DNA of 64,000 bases, from NCBI GenBank assembly GCA_963678675.1, contig OY783191.1, positions 27,672,955-27,736,954 on the forward strand, read 5' to 3'. Under the pieces are notes generated by a model. It did not search any database. It worked only from the letters and a program-made list of their open reading frames with translations, and was not told the origin of the DNA. The stretch's first letter is position 1. Every line of letters starts with the position of its first letter. This stretch comes from Xiphydria camelus (lineage: Eukaryota; Arthropoda; Insecta; Hymenoptera; Xiphydriidae). Below, piece after piece: positions 38,573 through 49,641 of this stretch. Made by a program: the position numbers and the translations under genes.

Positions 38573-40706
38573 ATGAGAAGAAGTCGTAAAGAACTTTCTA
38601 AGCTGTCAACTCGGCAATATCGCAGACGTATTAGTGAAATGTATGAATCATCGAATATAAGGAAAAGTAGAACGGCACAAAAAATATGCACGGAGGCAAT
38701 AGCAAAAGACCTTTTAGAAAATGAAATTACAAAACAATCGGAATTATCTATTGATTTATTAGAATCATACGAGATTAATCGGGAATGTGGAAAGATCAGC
38801 TTGCATTCAGTGAGCGAAACGAAAGGTGGCGACATTGATGCGGTAAATTCATTCAATACTAGAAAGCTTGATGAATCGCACTCTCATGAATTGTTTGATT
38901 TTGCATCTTTGAATGATGATACGTTACCAAGTTCATCGGAATTAGACTGCATCGCTGTTACGAACAATGAATCATCTATTCGTCAACAACTTGCATATTT
39001 TGCTGTAGAAGAGGGAATGAACCATTCAAATTTAATGGGTGTACTGAAAATACTCAGAACACATTCATGTTTTAAGGATCTACCTAAAACCGCAAGAGCT
39101 CTTTTGAAAACACCTCGGAAAATTACACTCTTTGAAATACATCCTGGGAAATATTGCCATTTCGGCTTGAGACAATATCTGCACCGATACTTGGATCAAC
39201 ACAACAAACAAAAACATAAATTGTTTAAAAATTCAAATAGGCATTGATGGACTTCCACTTTCTAAGTCCACCAAAAGCGAACTGTGGCCTATAATGGGAT
39301 GTGTAGTCCCTGGAACAGAGGTGTTCGTAATAGGATGCTATCATGGTTCTGAAAAACCGTCATCATCTAATGCTTTTCTCAAACAATTTGTGGAAGAAGC
39401 TACTGACTTAATAACGAACGGCATCAGATACAACGGTGTCAAAGTAAATGTTGCCATTCACAGCATTATTGCCGACGCACCCGCTAAATCTTTCTTAACA
39501 TGCACAAAAGGCCATTCAGGGTACAGTAGTTGCTCGAAATGCAAAATCGAAGGAGAGTATTTGGAAAATCGCGTATGCTTCCCAGGCATGAAATCGGCAA
39601 AGAGGAAAGACAAAGACTTTACTGAATTAGAAGACGATGAGCATCACGCTGGTCACACCATTCTTAGCGACATACCCAATTTTGGATTAGTGACTCAAAT
39701 ACCCTTGGATTATATGCATTTGGTGTGCATTGGGGTCGTTAGAAGAATGATAAAAACATGGTTGTGTGGTAATCTTTCCACTCGTTTGTCGACTCTTCAA
39801 GTTAAAGCTATTTCAGAACGTCTTATTGACTTACGAGCTTCTATACCAAAAGAATTTGCACGACGACCACGAGGTATAGACAGCATAGGTCAGTGGAAAG
39901 CCACCGAACTTCGTCAAATTTTGTTGTATTCTGGACCATTGGTTTTTCAAAAGCAGTTGAATAAAAAGATGTACCAGCATTTTATGACTCTCCATGTAGC
40001 AATGAGAATTTTAAGCAGTAATAATTTAAAGATGTATGTCGATTATGCGGAGTCTTTACTGCAATTCTTTGTCAAAAAATATGGAAAAATCTATAAACGA
40101 CATTCTGTCACATTTAATGTGCACGGTTTACTCCATTTGGCGGAAGATGTACGCAAATTAGGACCCGTTGATTCTTTCAGTGCCTTTCGATTTGAGAACC
40201 ACTTGAAAATGTTAAAAAACTCTCTAAGAAAATCAGAACGACCACTTGAGCAGCTTCATAATCGTTGTGCCGAAAGCATTAATTTTGGAAGTAGTAATCC
40301 TACTGAAAACAGCAGATACTTTATCGAAGGAAAGAAACAACATTTCGATGGTCCATTGATAGACTTATGTACGAACCCTCAATTCAACGGAGTTAAATTA
40401 CAGGACTTTTTCCTTTCACGGAAAACACCCAATAATATTTGTCATTTAAACGATGGTAATGTGATATCTATTCATAATTTCGCAACCTCTATTTGCGGTA
40501 ATATCAAAGTTATTGGAAGAAGATTCACAAAAGTATACGACTTATACACGGTTCCATGCAATTCTTCTCTATTGGGAATTTATAAGGTCAAAGAAGAAGA
40601 ACTTGGAAATTTGGAAAGTTGGCCTTTGCAATCAGTACTGCAAAAATATACATCTCTTCCTTGTGATAAAGGATTTATTGCAATACTTCCACTTTTACAC
40701 CGTTGA
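38573..40706 (+). pseudogene. EnSpm2 transposase (Tnp2/DUF4218-like), one-base frameshift
   Basis: The ATG at 38573 opens a basic N-terminal region and a conserved segment (LPKTARALLKTPR...GKYCHFGL). In an A run near 39221 the frame shifts by one base; the next frame continues directly with the first catalytic region (IDGLPLSKS), then the second Asp with Cys pairs (IIADAPAKSFL...CSKC), LDYMHLVCIGVV, and a DUF4218-like VTFNVHGLLHLAED...FRFENHLKMLK. One extra A explains the break; without it about 710 codons. It shares the block order of the EnSpm1 enzyme but has a different C-terminal region. An acceptor-like AG precedes the start, so an upstream non-coding exon is possible. Confidence 0.75.
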
Positions 40707-41189
40707 AGTGATTTAATAATTATGCAACAATTACTACCAAAATAACTTTATTTCTCTTAAAAAAGTAGTGCATCATTAAAAAAAACTTACCGGTTTTCTG
40801 CATTCCCCAAAGAATGAGTTACAATTTAATTCTCAAAGAAAAAAGTATTTAAATTGTTCATCATTTCTTTATCCATCTCTACTTGTTGTTAGTTTGCGAA
40901 TCCTTTTTTGTTAAATCAATCAGTCGCTTTTAAGAAATTGACAATTTTTAGAAAGTAGATTAATTTTCAGCATTATACAATTTGTGAAATAAATACATTT
41001 CAACAAAGTTAAATGTGCATAAAAAATAATACCTATTTCTTTGGATGGAGTGAAATTCTTTTCATAAATTCCCTAAATTTACAAATATAATTTCAAAAAG
41101 ATAAACATTTAAATAATTTATTTTCTATTATTATAGAGCTAGTTTAGACCAAGTTTGAAGGACAACTGTCTTGACTGTCAGCGGTAATT

Positions 41190-44100
41190 ATGAGTTCCAA
41201 GAAAACCCAAGATTCAAAGAGTACTGACCAAGAATTGTCTACGAAAGGAAAAAACAAAAGCGACAATCCTTACTACGTGGTAGAATGTGCAGATGGACTA
41301 ACGGTTATACTAAAATCATGGCTTCTTTCTAAAGACAAATGTTATTACCCAAATACTGTGCATAAAACAAAGATAAATAAACTGCTGCATAAGAAATGTG
41401 CCCCGGATGAAAGTCAGTGGAAAACGTACAAAGTACTTCGATTCTTCGGTGAATTCGGTATGGAAATAAAATATAACTTTCTTGATATGACAACAAGCAA
41501 ATCTTTTAAATGATATATTCCGGTGTCTTTGAAAAATGTGTAAAACCTTACACTGTATACACATATTTTAAAAATAGTTTCCTAAAATTTAAACGTTTCT
41601 GATTTTTTATTTGAAATAGTTTATTGATTTTTCCCCGTTGAAAAACAATTTTTAACGTGAATAATTCGAATTACTTCAGAAAGTATAGCAGTAAATATCG
41701 CCATATTACCTGAAAGTACCTTATATAAATAGTTGCACATTCATCTTAGTAAAAATTCTTTTTAAAATTCCTTAAATCCTTAAATATTTAAAAGTGTTGT
41801 CTGTTTCAATACCTTAAATACAATTGTAGAAGATACAAAAAAATAAGCATGTGCTGTGTTAATACTTTTATGTGTTATTTTGTTAATATTTCAGAATCTT
41901 TACTTGTGGCGAACACAAAATAAATGGCATATGAAACATCATCAGATATTAACTCTGATACAGAGAAAAGTAAAGAAACCAGGCATGAACGTGCAGCTAA
42001 GAAAGTATCCGAATCTTCGTCTGCCACCAGCAACGACGAAAGTGATGATGGTTCTCCTCTTTTACCAAAACAGCCAAAATACCGCGAAACAGAAAGTAAT
42101 ACAGGAAATTATCAGGCATCAAATGATGACCTTGTGAACAGTAATGGTAAATTACGTGAATTTCATTATTTTATTTTAGAACCACAATAGTTTTTCGTCA
42201 CTCCATGCTATTTTTTCAGCTTATTTTGAATGTAGATGTTAGAAACCGGAATGACTATCTATTCATAATTCCAAAATACCTTTGTAATTCTCAGTGTTAA
42301 AATCAACATGTTTTACTTACGCTTATAAGGTTTAGAAACATACGAGCACATACATTTTACTTTCCTTTAATACAATAGTAATCACCCTTCTTTAAAAATT
42401 TTACTCTAGTATACTTACTTTACTTGTTAGACTTACCTTTGAATCAGAGAATTAAACAAATATATTTGTAGTAGATTTTTTTGGACTTTGTTCTTTTGTT
42501 GTTTTATTTATAAAGGAAAAGCAAAAATGTATGTGTTTATGTTCCTTGTCTTTAAATAAACTTAAATGAAGCTAAGTATTACTTGTTGATTTCAGTTATT
42601 TTTAGTTGCATGGCTTTAATCTCATAATTTGTACAAAATATTCGATTTTTACAGGATCAGCTTGCAGTCACATTAATTGCATGGATAAAATAATGGAAAA
42701 ACTAAATTTATTTGATGGTATTTAATTGCATAAAATAAAGTTTTGATATAATTTGTAATTTTTATTTACTCTGAATTACTAATAACATCAATTACAGCAC
42801 TATTCGACAAGCTCAATGCACTGGAGTTGGGTTATCAAAAGATCGGTATAGACTTTCGAGCGATTGTAGGACACATCAAAGACATTAATATGCACATTGC
42901 AAATCAAAACCGAATTACACTAGCAGAAGTATCCTGCAACATCGTAGAAATAGAAAATATACTGCCTTTAAAAACGATCAACGACATCGAAAACTTGGAA
43001 AACATTTTGACGAACGAAGACAAGAAAAAGGAATTCGTAAGATCAAAAACACATTCAGATAAATAATCATGTTTATTTCCTTTACTCTATTAAGTAAATA
43101 CAAATAAAGCTCAGGAGAATAATATAATACATGGTTAGCAATATATTATTTTGGCTCGAAATTTTTTAATTTAAGGGAATGACTTATTTATTCACAAAGG
43201 GGTCTTATAATGTTATTTTAATATTTTTAACGTTTCTATGGGTCGAACTATGTGAACTATGTGAAGTTGAGGTTCAGATCAATTGTCAAACTATGACTTT
43301 GATTTGGGACTATAAGTTTAACAGATCAAATATGCAATCCATCAGCTGACAAACTGATTTTCCATCAATAAAAAATAATTCACCGTGATCCGGATTTAAC
43401 GTAGTTCGATCAAAAAGAGACGTTTAAATTTGATTTTCGAGCAAAATAATATTTATATTTAATATTTTTGCTTTTTGTCTTGTTTTACTTATTTTCACTT
43501 AATAAAGCTATATTCAGCCAATAATGATATTATACATAATGCAAAGCATAACTGTTGTTAATATTATTAAATAGTGAAGGAAATTCGGTAATATAATTGC
43601 TATTGTACCACCTATTTGATTTAATTATTTTTGCAATAAAATTGGCTTCAGATTGCTTACTTCAAAACTATTGGAGGAAGTGACCTCAACGAAGCTGTTT
43701 CGCGTATACTTGTGCGTGCCTTCACTAATGAAGTTGCTACAAAATATTCTTGGGAGGGTCGTCGCGGAAAAAAACCTGTCAAGAAGTTACTCATAATTAG
43801 CGTAATCTACAGTAAGTATCAGTAATGTTACAAGTATAATTAAATTCAACAATTCATGTTACTTTTCATTTTAATATTTATTTACACTGATATAATAACT
43901 GATGCACTACATGTAGATCTTTGTATAACTACTGTCAATATTAATTCGTTAATTTCATTTTTTCCTAACTTTCTTCTATTTAAAGATTTGTTCTATTTAA
44001 CACAATTTAGTTATATCATAATTTTTAAATTTGTTTATTAGTAGCGATCTCTGCATCATGTCAGGGTGCTGATCAAAAGTCATTTGAGAAACGAGCGGCA

Positions 44101-44250
44101 GACTGGTTCCGTCAAGCTCAGGGAAGGATAAAAAATGCTGCTAAAAAAAAAGGAAACTCCAATGAACGGGAAAACGACGACGAAAATGCCGAAAATGAAG
44201 ACAATTCTGGCGACAGTGCAGCTGATGAAAACAAGACTAGAAATGACTAA
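41190..44250 (+). pseudogene. DUF4806-domain protein encoded by EnSpm2, one nonsense codon
   Basis: Six exons in consistent phase: 41190-41457, 41895-42146, 42655-42717, 42798-43036, 43652-43811, 44042-44250 (1191 nt, 397 codons). The N terminus (YYVVECADGLTVILKSWL...CYYP) matches the usual start of this insect family. The C-terminal DUF4806 block is intact (LPLKTINDIENLENIL, then IAYFKTIGGSDLNEAVSRIL, FTNEVATKYSWEGRRGKK), followed by an acidic tail. An in-frame TAA at 41921-41923 interrupts exon 2, unless translation restarts at the ATG directly after it. Function unknown; its place beside a transposase suggests an accessory role. Confidence 0.72.
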
Positions 44251-45566
44251 TATTTGCAACCCCACGTCCGAGCGTGCATGAGTTTCAAGAAATTTCTTGT
44301 TTGTTTTCTTGTGCCGCAGTTTTTTGCAAAATGTTACTAATGCAATCAAATTTTGTTTCTTATTATTTAAAAGACTGAAAAGAATTTAAGTCATTTTTTT
44401 TATTAAGGCATAATTATAACCATATTTTTTACAAGGATGAATCAATACCTTGTTTCATTACTTCGCAAGTGGAAGACAAACATAACAAATTATTATTTTA
44501 ACTACGATAATATGTAACGTGTTATTTTACACAACGACAGATAACTGCTTTCTTTAAAAGTTAAGAGAAGTTTGAAAAAGTCATTACTTTAGTCCTTAGC
44601 TCATAAAAATACAATGCAGGCAGAAGATATAAATCAATAAGAAAGAGTATTTTAGTTTTTAAAACGATAATATATAACGTATTATTCTGCATAATGACTG
44701 ATTTTTATATGAGAGATAAAAGCAGATCTAAGGAAGTCATTGCACTCTTGTTCTCAGTGCATAAAGATATTCTACATTTTGCAATTAGATATATAAGTTT
44801 TGCTTAAGAGATGAGCTACATTTATAAAGAAGTTATCTTAATTCATTTTTGTGATAGTAAATCATATTTTTGCATTTTTGTCACATATTCTATTATCTTG
44901 TTTCTTTGTGTTGAAGATTTAAAGAAATCTAAATGAAAATGATTATTTCCGTTATTTTTCAAGATAGCATATAATATGCGTAATTAGAACATATGTACAA
45001 ATCTTGTGTATTATTTGTTCTAAAAAATATATGAGAAATAAAAATAAAGACTTACTATTTTCACATATTTTCACAAATTTACGTATTGTAAACGTATATT
45101 TTACATATTATATGTATATACTACATATTGTAGCCGGTTACTAAGCCATAAAATCTACATAAAATATACATTTCATATACGCACATAGTACGTATATATG
45201 TATACGTATACACGTATATAAATTTACATATTATTTACGTATATATTACGTATACGGTTACGTATATTATACGTATATACTACATATTATAGCCGGCCAC
45301 TAAGCCGTAAAATCTACATAAAATATACATTTCATATACGCACATAGTACGTATATATGTATACGTATACACGTATATAAATTTACATATTATTTACGTA
45401 TATATTACGTATACGGTTACGTATATTATACGTATATACTACATATTATAGCCGGTCACTAAGCCGTAAAGTCTACATAAAATATACATTTCATATACGT
45501 ATTTGATACGTATATACGTATATAAATCTACGTATAATATATGTATATGGTACGTACGTGTGTCGT
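44251..45566. repeat. Right end of EnSpm2: spacer and 159-bp tandem array
   Basis: 44251-45060 is AT-rich without a gene. From 45060 to 45540 a 159-bp unit repeats (marker gcacatagtacgtatatatg at 45181 and 45340, then a partial copy), dense in TACGTATA words like the left end. Confidence 0.8.
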
Positions 45567-46273
45567 ATGGGATTGAAATGTTGGGTCATTAATTTTCGCT
45601 GCTGTACCACCACCTGTTTTTAATATTTCCATCTTTTCCCTCGAAAATTCTTTTCTTACTTCTTTCTTTTTATTATCATAAAACTTTTTCAAAGATTCCG
45701 TACTACGGTGTGTATTATTAGGTGATAACGTATTGAATTCCTCGGTTATCTGCTGCCATGCACGATCTTTATCCTTCCAAGTAATTTTATCAGTTTTTTT
45801 ACACTCGATTATATGTTTATAATGTTCTATGATATTTAAGAGTGCAAACTTTTCCTCGTTTGTATAATTTGCTGCTCTAACTTTTTTGGCTACTGAAACC
45901 TCCATTCTTGTACTTGATAGATGTTTATATTTCAAAATTTTATGTACTTCGGCATACCACTCGCAATGCGAACCGAAGGAAGACTGGAGGAGGCAAACGC
46001 TTTTCAAACATCCAAGAACCGAAAATTTGCTTACCAGATGTGACGAAAATCATTGCTGGTGAGATAAATTTTTATGGCAATACAATAGGCAATAGGAACC
46101 CTCGACCCGGCCGTAACCGTGAGGCCTGGCATGGATGTCACCACCGTGTTGATTTCATAATATCGTACACATTTAAAACTGAAAGTCGATTTTCAATTTT
46201 CCCGGTCTTTCAGTCGACTATATCCGAGGCTACTAATCTAGAAACATTAAAATCACTACGAATATCTCCCTTA

Positions 46274-46431
46274 GGGCGGGTTGTAACGACTTGGTTTAAA
46301 CTCAGTTCTAACTTGAACCACGTTTGAACTGAGTTCACATCAAAATGTATGACATTATGCGTGACACAAAATATACCAAGAACGGCGGTTCAAGCTGAAC
46401 CGGCTCTGAACCAAGTCGTTACAACCCGCCC
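46274..46431. mobile_element. MITE-G copy 2
   Basis: 158 bp, TTA flanks (46271-46273, 46432-46434), close to the right end of the Harbinger element. Confidence 0.85.
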
Positions 46432-46637
46432 TTAGTAAAGCCGAACTTAGTTATGATTTGTGCAACAGTTTTAAAATTTAAGTAATACTTAGTTTTAAGT
46501 GGTACTTAGTTAAGGTTCACTTTCTAAACAGGTTGGTGCAACCAGGCCTGACTCTTGCAGGAATAAACCTAATGTGGCAGAAACTAGTTCACCATTATAG
46601 CCACCAGAGTGCGTACCGCTTCTCTTGAATTCCCAAT

Positions 46638-46822
46638 CAGAATTCAGTTGGAAATCGGTTTTCAACTGCACATGCGCAGAAAAAAATTTCCAACCAGTCA
46701 CAAACTGCGCTGTGCGAACGAACCTACTGGCAAAAGGTTCGTTCGCACAGCGCAGTTTGTGACTGGTTGGAAATTTTTTTCTGCGCATGTGCGGTTGAAA
46801 ACCGATTTCCAACTGAATTCTG
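46638..46822. mobile_element. Palindromic MITE with AT target
   Basis: 185-bp near-perfect palindrome, ends CAGAATTCAGTTGGAAATCG. The other Y arm (near 32360) has the uninterrupted sequence CCCAATTTTGTG in reverse, which shows AT as the duplicated target. The centre contains ggttcgttcgcacagc, also seen at the outer end of Q. Confidence 0.8.
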
Positions 46823-47134
46823 ATTTTGTGCTCTGCGAACGGCGATTTTCAACGATTTATCTGCCACCTGGCGTGAACTTGTTGACTTTATACTTTACAT
46901 ATCGTGACATAACCTCCATCGACACCACGGAAGAAGGCGAGCGTCTGCGAGCTGTCAGTGTGTGATTCGTTCGTCAGCGTTTAACGTTAACGCGTATTAT
47001 TAATTAAAACATTCGGGGCAAGATTTTTGGAATAAGGACTTATATAAGCGGAAAATAAGGATTATCCAGCTTCCTGCATAAAAGGGTAAGTATTAATAAT
47101 TAATGTAATGAAATTATTTGCAGGAGGCAGATAG

Positions 47135-47599
47135 ATGAATGAGTTTCTTTATCGTCTCATGTGCTCGTCTTTCATCATGTTGCAGATTAGCTTCATCGAT
47201 GCAGCCAAAATGAAAGAATTGACTGGAGGATGTACGCGAGCTTCAGGAAGGCCAGATATTCCATCGCCTCGGAGGCGAAGCAACATGGAAAGGAGACTGG
47301 AGGCATTGGTTGGCGCGACAGATGGGCTATCGAGTGAGTAACATCCCTGAGTTTAAAAGTAGTCAGCAAAAAAAAAAATTAATATTTTATGAGGAGTATT
47401 ATATCGAATTTGTATTTTAGATCAGAGAAAGGAGTATAAGAGCACGGGCTACATCGCAGGACCGACCATGCAGAGCAATCCAGTCGTCATTGAAGATTTG
47501 GCTCCACATCTCCTGAAGACTCTTCGACAACGATATCTACCATTTGAAAGCAGTGTGCAAGTTTTCTCCAGTGCATTGGCCATGCAATTTCTACGATAA
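47135..47599 (+). CDS. Y-arm gene of unknown function, intact copy
   Basis: Two exons, 47135-47333 and 47421-47599, with good GT-AG boundaries in phase 1, giving 125 aa and a stop. The start codon follows an acceptor-like site (ttatttgcag at 47114-47123), so an upstream exon is likely. The protein has no domain I recognise: a hydrophobic N-terminal stretch (FIMLQISFI), a basic middle (SPRRRSNMERRLEAL) and a C-terminal region (VIEDLAPHLLKTLRQRYLPF). The splice sites and the mirrored copy in the other arm argue that it is real and belongs to Y. It could be a captured host gene piece or a transposon accessory protein. Confidence 0.6.
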
Positions 47600-49641
47600 C
47601 GTTCTGCACGATATTGTTCCTTTTATATTCTTTTACATATGAGCCGTTGAAAACCAGAATAGTGTAAGTCACATTTCATGTAAGCTGAGATTATTTGACT
47701 GCAAAGTTAAGTACAATTTGAAAAATCTGTCTAGATGATATAAAACAGATATGTACGATTTAAAATATCTGTTTGTATCATCTAGACAGATTTTTCAAAT
47801 TGTGCTTAACTTTGCACTCAAATAATCTCAGCTTACATTAAATGTGACTTACACCATTCTGGTTTTCAACGGCTCATATCTCGTTTTTCTGTCATCTATA
47901 TTCTGGCGATATTTATACATACTCTAATCTTTGTCTACTTATATTTTTTTACTTACGATGTTCCTTTTAGCCTATAACATTATGTTTGTTCTTTTCTGCA
48001 TCTCTCTCTCTTTGTGTGTATATTACCTTTTTTTAATCTGGCTGATAAATTAATTGTTCCATAGTAAATAAAAATTGTACTAATAAATGTATTGTACTAA
48101 TAAATTTATCAAAAACAGATGTTAACGTAAAATTTGTCTAACACAAAAAATTATAACAGAATATTAAGAAAGGTCTGACAAAATGTGTTAAATTACATGT
48201 TACATAGTGTTAAATAGCATGTGAAAGTTGATTGATTTTTACATGGGATTTACCATACAATTTAACATGTAATTTATCATGTGATTTAACATGTAATTTA
48301 ACATATAATTTGACATAATATTTATCGCGAAATTTAACATACGATTAATCATACAATTTTACACATGAAATTTTTCAGTAGGGTAAATACTTATTACTCT
48401 AATATATTTTATTACTACTATGTAAGTATCTCTATTAAGGTCAAACAGGGACTGTGAATGCGCTCACAGTCCTGTATCTTTCCTGGAAGGCTAATTGCGG
48501 GACGGTTCCTAATTAATCACGCATCATCGAAATCACTTTGCTAATCACCACCAATCATCCGCTATTTAATTCGTTTATAAGGAGAAGTAGCGACGCGTTC
48601 CGACAAACATTTAACAACATTTGAGACCGTGTTAAGAAGATATTTTTCTACCTAGAGATATGAGTAGTGGCTTGTTTTAAAATTGAAAATATATTGGCTT
48701 TACATTCTAGTAACTTACAATTTTAAGTTTGAAAGAATATAATTTTCAACAATAAAAAACTGGGATAAAGTCAAAAACTTAGTTATTGGACAGTCAAGAA
48801 TTAAGGCTAAATGTCCCCGACAAATAGTATGAAATTTTTTCAATAGATGGCTGCACTGTTAGGGCAAAATTTACTTGGTAATTTATTCGGAAACGGCTGC
48901 ACATATGTTCATTCTGAAAACGGATTTATTAATTGTTCATGTATCGAATTTAATGAAATTGGTTTATAAAAAATTACAGTTTATTATAAACATACTTCTA
49001 AAAGAAAAAAACTGAAAAATTCACTTTTTCAAAAAAAGCCACTTATAGAGACATATACCCGTTCAATGTGAATTCAAAACCGTGTCGGGAATTCTGCAGC
49101 AAGCAGTATCTCCATCGTAATTAGTAATTTTTAACAGAGTAGGGGGCTCCGCCCTCTGCTCACTACGCTCGCCAACTCCCCCATGCCGCTTCGCGATGCT
49201 CCACCCCGTAGATCCTCGGGAGCGAGGCGAGAGTATACTAATACGAAGGCGTAGAAGAGACATTGATTATTTATCAACTTTTTATTTTCTAATACCGTGC
49301 ACATTTAATTTCGCGTTAGATAACATGGAATTAATTCATTGTTTCTTAATAGGAGGGGATTATTTCCATGTTAGCTAACGTGGCACGGTGCTTGCAAATG
49401 AAAAATTAATTAAACGTTCCTTCGTACACTTATGTACCTTTTACTTATACATATTTGTTCACTCAAAGCACTGTTCAATGAAATTGAATCAATTTTGTTG
49501 ATCAACCAAAAGTAGAACCGTTTACCGAGGAGGCGCTGGAAAAAAGCTAATGCAAATAAAATAATGCATACTGCCTGGGCTCGTAGGTTGGCGAGGTATT
49601 CATGGTCGCATTACTACGAAACCCTTGCAACGGAACAGTTA

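Larger units (their letters stand above)
37271..45566. mobile_element. EnSpm2, second CACTA/EnSpm-like transposon, 8.3 kb
   Basis: Inverted ends ACGACACAC[TG][TA]CGTA-like (left ACGACACACTTACGTA, right inward ACGACACACGTACGTA). The right flank begins ATGGG and the left flank ends CCCAC, which fits a CCCATGGG target with AT duplicated and one base since changed. Both subterminal regions are tandem arrays of TACGTATA-type repeats. It carries two genes in the same direction, a transposase and a DUF4806-type protein. Confidence 0.75.
36406..45905 (-). pseudogene. Harbinger Myb/SANT-like partner protein, split by EnSpm2
   Basis: The N-terminal part (45905 down to 45569) encodes a Myb/SANT-like domain (NYTNEEKFALLNIIEHYKHI...AWQQITEEFN). 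EnSpm2 then interrupts the gene, which resumes at about 37268, with exons ending at 37227, then 37140-36980 and 36900-36406. The last exon encodes a charged coiled coil (LAKTQLEALKGEIKRKEE). In this superfamily such proteins bind the element ends and bring the transposase into the nucleus. The reading frame across the insertion junction is uncertain. Confidence 0.7.
32512..46548. mobile_element. PIF/Harbinger transposon, enlarged by insertions
   Basis: Ends GGCCCGGTTGCACCAA and (inward from right) GGCCTGGTTGCACCAA, flanked by TGA (32509-32511, 46549-46551), fitting the TNA target of the superfamily. It carries the standard pair: a transposase (plus) and a Myb/SANT-like protein (minus). Insertions inside: LINE fragment (34060-35460), EnSpm2 (37271-45566) and MITE-G (46274). 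Without these it would be about 4.1 kb. It lies near the centre of Y. Confidence 0.88.
27442..48804. repeat. Large inverted repeat Y with a Harbinger element at its centre
   Basis: The left arm (27442-32511) and right arm (46549-48804) are inverted copies. The left arm is longer because of insertions W (27712), MITE-C (29211) and V (29841); the right arm has its own palindromic MITE at 46638. The outer ends both read TTAATTCTTGACTGTCC inward, so TTAA may be its target (inference). A tandem ACATGTTAAATT-type repeat lies near 28610-28730 and 48240-48340. Each arm carries a two-exon gene of unknown function. Confidence 0.8.

Noticed and set aside
38573..39290. Programmed frameshift in the EnSpm2 transposase
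   Set aside because: The context (TTT AAA AAT) is not a standard slippery site in the needed direction; a single-base gain in an A run is simpler.
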